From contig VDFB02270651.1 in assembly GCA_007258455.2 (NCBI GenBank), forward strand, positions 702,022,217 through 702,086,216: a stretch of 64,000 nt of DNA, read 5' to 3'. Positions within the stretch are counted from its first letter, which is position 1. Every line of letters begins with the position of its first letter. Below, piece by piece: positions 58,737-64,000 of the stretch. A program made the translations under genes and the position numbers. Below the pieces are notes generated by a model, which worked only from the letters and a program-made list of their open reading frames with translations, was not told where the DNA came from and did no database searches. The stretch comes from Sequoia sempervirens. Taxonomy: Eukaryota; Streptophyta; Pinopsida; Cupressales; Cupressaceae.

Positions 58737-59881
58737 TACTTGACGCTTTATTTGGATGCAGATTGCAGGAATAAGTCTCGATTCCACCTGCTTCAAAGCA
58801 GTGAGCAATAAATTAACCCAATGGGTAAAAGTTGAAAAAGGAGTAGGTTTGGAAGTGTCCCCGTCCCAAGTCTGTCGTCTGTTGTGAGTCGTTGTGTTAT
58901 GACTGAAGTTTTGTCTTTGCCTTGTATGTAGTTTCTCTGTTGAGTATTTATTTTATTCTTGGTTAGTGTTTAATTAATTAATCGTATTGCATAAAATAAT
59001 TAATTAATGTTGCATTGTTATTTGATTTAATTGAGAGTTAGAAAAATGTTAAAATTAAATTTATAGTAAATTAAAAGTGATTTAATTAATTTAAAAGTGC
59101 AAATAATTATAATTAAATTAATATTGTTGAGAGCAATTAAATATTATTTTTTATTAATATTAAATTAGGAAATTATGTGAAGATAATATCTAAATTTAAA
59201 TAAATTATTTCAATTAAAATTTTAGATAAATGTGAGCTTTTAAAAGCTGAAAAAGGACCAATAAGGAAAGAGGCTTTTTGGAAAAGAAAGCGGAAAAAGA
59301 TTTATTGATTTTAATTAGTGATTTATTATTTTTATGAGGAAAATGATTCACACACAAGTTTTTTTTGGCTCTGTGTTTTTAGATCTAGAAAAGAAAAATA
59401 AGAAAGATAGTTTGGCAGTTTTGAGGTTTTCTTCTGGGTAAAAATTATTGTGATTTTGAAAAGGAAAGATTATTCAATAGAACATTGAAGGAGAAGATCG
59501 AGAAAAGGAAGCGGCAAGAGGAGATCTGAGAGGAGGTCAGAAGGGATTCTTCAGCAAGGCAAAGGATTCCAAGTTTTCCTCTTTTATGTTAGTTTTATTT
59601 TACTATTCTATAAACAAAATATGGTATGTTGTGTCTGAAAATCTATTTCTTTATTTCTTTTGGAAATGGTTTTGGTTGAAGACTTATTTGTGTTTAAAAT
59701 TCATGAATCTTCTGTAGAAAATTTTAGTAGAAATCCTTTTGAAACTCTTCAACATAGTTAGTAGGGAAAATTAGTGTGGTTGAAATATTAAAAATCATTT
59801 CTGATTGAAAATCAAATTTTCATGTTAGATCTATATTAATTTATAAAAAAAATCTGTTGTTAGATTGTGTTTCTAAATCTC

Positions 59882-60240
59882 TGATTAAATATATAAATTT
59901 TATGTATATCTATGCAAAATTATATATACATATATTATTATTTGATTGAATCATTGGAATGGATATCTTTATAAATTTTATTTATTGGGAGATTTTCGTT
60001 TATAAAAAAAATATTAAATACAATATATTTAATTAATTACTGGTGATGTTCATATTCATCTGATTAAATATATAAATTTTATGTATATCTATGCAAAATT
60101 ATATATACAGATATTATTATTTGATTGAATCATTGGAATGGATATCTTTATAAATTTTATTTATTGGGAGATTTTCGTTTATAAAAAAAATATTAAATAC
60201 AATATATTTAATTAATTACTGGTGATGTTCATATTCATCT
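59882..60240. repeat. 179-bp tandem duplication within the 3' LTR of element T
   Basis: The segment starting TGATTAAATATATAAATTTT occurs twice in a row here and once in the 5' LTR (about 53212). Confidence 0.9.
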
Positions 60241-60949
60241 CATATTTTCATGTGAAGTAAGTTTTAATATAAAATATGCTTTAATATATATATATTTTTA
60301 TATTGGTGTGTTCTTGTTTTCTGTGGTTTGAAAATGAATAAAAATAAAGATTTAAACAAAAATATATTGTGAGTGCTTCAAATTCCTGTATGCTTTATTT
60401 GTATCTAAAATAAAATAATATATATATTTATGTATGTATCTGGTTATGTTCTGTAATACCCAAGTTGAAGAATGAAATTTGGTATATAAAAATCACAAGA
60501 AAAAAACAGAGACATTTATAAAATATTTGTATTCTTCGAATTCAAATCTTTTTAAGAAAGTTTTTGGTTTACAAAAATAAAATAAATAAAACTAAAAAAA
60601 ATTATAAAAAATAAATAAATAATAGTTTTGGGGAATTAGCGTTCACTCCACCTGCTGATCAGTTTCACTGATGCAAATCTGATCACCTGACGCTATACAT
60701 GGATCACGGGCCTCCTTGGGAGGTACACAGTACCTCCCTTGGGAGGTGCGCAGTACCTCAGACTGCGGTGGTTGTTTTGTTTAAAAAAACAAATTTAAAC
60801 TTTAAATATATTTATTGTTTTTAATTATTTATTTCGAATGTTGTTTCATTCGAATTTAGCTTTTAAATGTAAATTTATATATATTAATATATATGGTAAT
60901 ATATATATATATTATATATATTATTTAATATATAGTTATTATATATTAC

Positions 60950-60990
<41 letters not shown>

Positions 60991-63295
60991 TTATTTAATG
61001 GGTTTTAAATTATTATTATTATTTTTTATATATATATATATTATTTGAAAATGAATTAGTTGAATTTGATTTAAAATATATATATGTAGATCTATAATAC
61101 AATTTTTTATTTAATATAGTTTTATATAAATAATTAATATATTTAATAATTTTCTAAAATGATATTTAGTGAATTTTGTAACATATTTTTATAAAGTGAT
61201 TTAACTCATTGGTTTATTTTATAATTATATATGAAGGGATATGTTGTGCTCGTGAAGTAAAAATATAATTTTGAGAAAATTATAATTAATTTTGAACTTC
61301 GAAATAAATCGAATAGTTAAAGTGAAAAGGTATGATGTTATAATATAATTGTGCGAATTTGAATTTAATAGTGTGTTTTGTTTTGAATTGAATAATCTTG
61401 TATTGTGGACTTAGTTGTTTGATGAAATTATTGAGTTTGGAAATATTTCTTTTTGGAGTTGTTCTTAAGTAATTGTTTTCTACGGGTTATTCGTTAAGTT
61501 GTTGTGGTACTCTCTTCTTGGTTTAAATGTGTCGTATGGGAAAACCCTAGGTTGACCTTATCTTTAGTAAGAGTTTATGTTATTGTTAAGGACTTTTAGA
61601 GATGGAATGTTTTTCTATCATGTTCTTTTATTCTCCTTATCGGGCAATTGGGGTTAAGGGTTTATAGTAGACTTCCAGAGAAGTTTTCTAGAGTGGGATG
61701 TTTGGTGTGGGGGTTCTTTTTGTGAATCGCCTTGATGTATTATACTATGATGTGGTACCCGGTTTGCACGAATGACGATTTGTGCCTCCTAGGAAGTAGG
61801 AGTGGGTAATGAGATTTGTACCTCCTTTGGAAGGAGTGTGAATTCGTATTGGTTTCCTCCAGTGTTTTGAGTGAGTTTCCTTGTTTTGTTTCCTTCTTGG
61901 ATTGGAGAGTTTGTGATGTCTAGTTGCCTATTGTGGTATTGTACCTTGTGTGTTGTCGATAGGAGAGTGGCTCTTTGTGGGGGTCCGACACACAAACGGG
62001 CGCCAGGGTAACCTACCTAGAGTTTAATTAAGTGATAATCTAAATGAATTAATGGGGGGGCTTTCACACTAATAAAGATAAAGGATGTCTCTCTCATGAA
62101 GCAAGTGTATGATAAGGCTCGAGATGAGATGTGACGCATAGTTTTGCGTGAGGGTCTGGCGGCCGGTAGAGGCAAGCCAGGGTAACCCAAGATGGGGGTC
62201 CGGTAGCCTAGGAAGGTTGAGCCAGGGTAACTCATGGGAATTTGTGCATGACACTCTTCCTATGTCAACGGTTAGCCAGTTATTGTGTGAAGTTCATGAT
62301 CTTTGTTCTCTGGAAGCATTGTAACCTCGTGTTAAGTGACTTTGTGATTGTAGTTGTGAAGCAATATTGTGATTGTAGTGGTTAAGTGCCTTGTTGTTTT
62401 CTCTTTGGTCATTGTTGGATGAGGTCTTTGTTATTATTCCTTGAGTTCATTGAAGTTGTGCGTGTGAGTAGTTGTTATTTGGGAAGGTGTTTTATTGTTA
62501 TGTTTAGAAGTGATTTGTTGATGTGCCTCTTGGAATGGTTTTCGTGAGTTTTCTAGGTGGTCTTGATGTTATGTGTCTGTTGGGAGTTAGTCTTTGTTAT
62601 TGTTAGGTGTACTTGGTCGGGGACCCTTCCTTGTCTACTCTCAGCACGGGGGTGGTTGGGTGGAACGTGCTTCGCACCCCATTGGGTTCCCTCTTCTGTT
62701 GCCGATGTATCTTTTGCTTGTAGGTTTTGGTGGATGTTGATGATCCAGTGTTCTTATGTACCAGATAGATGTATATACTTCATATGTAATGTATTCATTG
62801 ATGTATTGTCTCCCACGTGTGTTGGGATGACCTTGTTGTGAATTGTATATGTGATTATTGAGGTTGTATTTTCAGTCAATTGTATTCTTCTATCATTGGG
62901 ATGTAATAATTATTCAAGCCATGTATTTATTCAGGATCATTTGATATAGTTGGTTATGATGAGTTGCATCTATCAAAATATGTAACACTTTATATCTTTA
63001 TAATTCCATTTATTGTCATATGTGCTTATGTTATTAATATGGATATAGTTGATGGATATTTTAAATGATGAATGGGAATGAATAGATTTACGTAGTAGAT
63101 TAATTATTGTTATCTCATTATCATTGTTATGGATTAGTGTAGTCATGTCACTTCGTGTACCCCATTGGAACTAGTTGTGCCTCATAATACATTGTTATGT
63201 TATAATACTTAAGTATGTTATTATATTATTTAAAAAAAAAAAAAATTGTTCCGTTGTTATTAGTTCCTTTGGGGTTCACACGGCGGGGCGTGACA

Positions 63296-64000
63296 CCATT
63301 TATCATGTTTTTCCCTAGGTACCCATGTCATCATCTAATTAGTTAAATAAATCTTATTTATTTGACTAATTTCATTTATTCCCTTCCTATGCATAATTCA
63401 TCCATTCCTCTAATGTTAATTAAATAATTTATATTATTTCTTTAATTAAATAATTTATATTATTTAATTGATGAAATCATAAATTTAACATTAATTAAAT
63501 AAATTAAATATTTATTTAATTAATAAAATCTAAGAAGGACATTCTCGCTTTCTTTCCAAAGTCTGAACTCATGTGTATCTAATTAATTAATTTAATTAGA
63601 TAATTCATCAATTATCCTTCTCATCTTTTTAAGAATTTATTTCCTTTAAAACAAGAAATGGAATCCTTATATCTTTTTAAAATCTTATCTTATCTTGTTT
63701 TATTTCCTCTTTCATCAAATAAAACAAAAATAAAATCCTTATCGAATCTTGTCAAATCTTATCTCTGCCCAAATCAAGGCTCAATAGATATAACCTTTCA
63801 CGGGCCATTTGCATCGAATCTTCATTTAGCATCCTAACTCTATCAAAAAAATTATTCAATCCATCTCTATCATTCTTCATCGTCAAGTCGTAATGCTACA
63901 GGAATGAGCACCCAACATTCCTCCATTATCAATCCTTCAAAATCTCACATTCTCATGCAAGTGGAGAAAAGCCATGGAGGTCAATCAAGTCTAGTTTGAG
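63296..64000 (+). repeat. Continuation of the host LTR interrupted at 51512
   Basis: After the target duplication the TTAATTAAATAAT-type AT blocks typical of the TGTAGACACC LTR family resume (63340-63620). They are followed by a TCTTATCTT-rich part and DNA that runs off the window. The far LTR end is not reached. Confidence 0.5.

Overview
The window looks like intergenic chromosome of a large-genome land plant, most likely a gymnosperm. The basis is AT-rich DNA packed with old, nested LTR retrotransposons, a plant-type LINE, plant initiator-Met primer-binding sites and a decayed plant LRR receptor-like gene. The gymnosperm part is inference from style; no species marker is visible. I see no intact host gene, no rRNA or tRNA gene and no CRISPR array. 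Nearly every recognisable reading frame is broken, mostly by substitutions that look like C-to-T or G-to-A changes (Arg CGA to TGA, Gln CAA/CAG to TAA/TAG, Trp TGG to TAG).

Layout. 1-1.9 kb: AT-rich, nothing recognised. 1.9-4.1 kb: LINE with ORF1 and the endonuclease part of ORF2; the reverse transcriptase is gone. 4.8-7.8 kb: minus-strand Ty3/gypsy-type element with gag and protease only. 9.3-9.7 kb: C-terminal relic of an LRR receptor-like protein gene. 12.6-18.4 kb: three different degenerate repeat arrays and an AT-rich LTR-like stretch. 19.6-22.6 kb: minus-strand Ty3/gypsy pol (RT, RNase H, integrase) with damaged active sites.

22.7-39.5 kb: a plus-strand non-autonomous LTR element (LTRs about 1.95 kb) whose reading frame is split by a second, 7.2-kb non-autonomous element at 26592-33777. 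The inner element has LTRs of about 1.1 kb and a perfect 5-bp target duplication. It carries a coiled-coil plus four-zinc-knuckle gag-like frame and a long unknown frame, but no pol. The outer element continues to the right as a rearranged chain of LTR pieces. 39.5-43.1 kb: unrecognised. 43.1-51.5 kb: an inverted LTR, a possible retrocopied mRNA 3' end, then a G-poor region with a long Pro/Ser/His/Gln-rich frame that ends in a polypurine tract and an LTR start.

51.5-63.3 kb: the youngest element, inserted into that LTR. It has two LTRs of 5,018 and 5,198 bp around only 1,567 bp of internal DNA, which holds a primer-binding site, a gag gene and a polypurine tract, with no pol (a TR-GAG-like architecture). 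After it the interrupted host LTR resumes and runs off the window.

The common theme is non-autonomous LTR elements that keep the cis signals (LTR, PBS, PPT) and a gag-like or unknown frame while lacking reverse transcriptase and integrase, so they would have depended on proteins supplied by other elements. The two best candidates for something undescribed are the nested four-knuckle element and the giant-LTR gag-only element.
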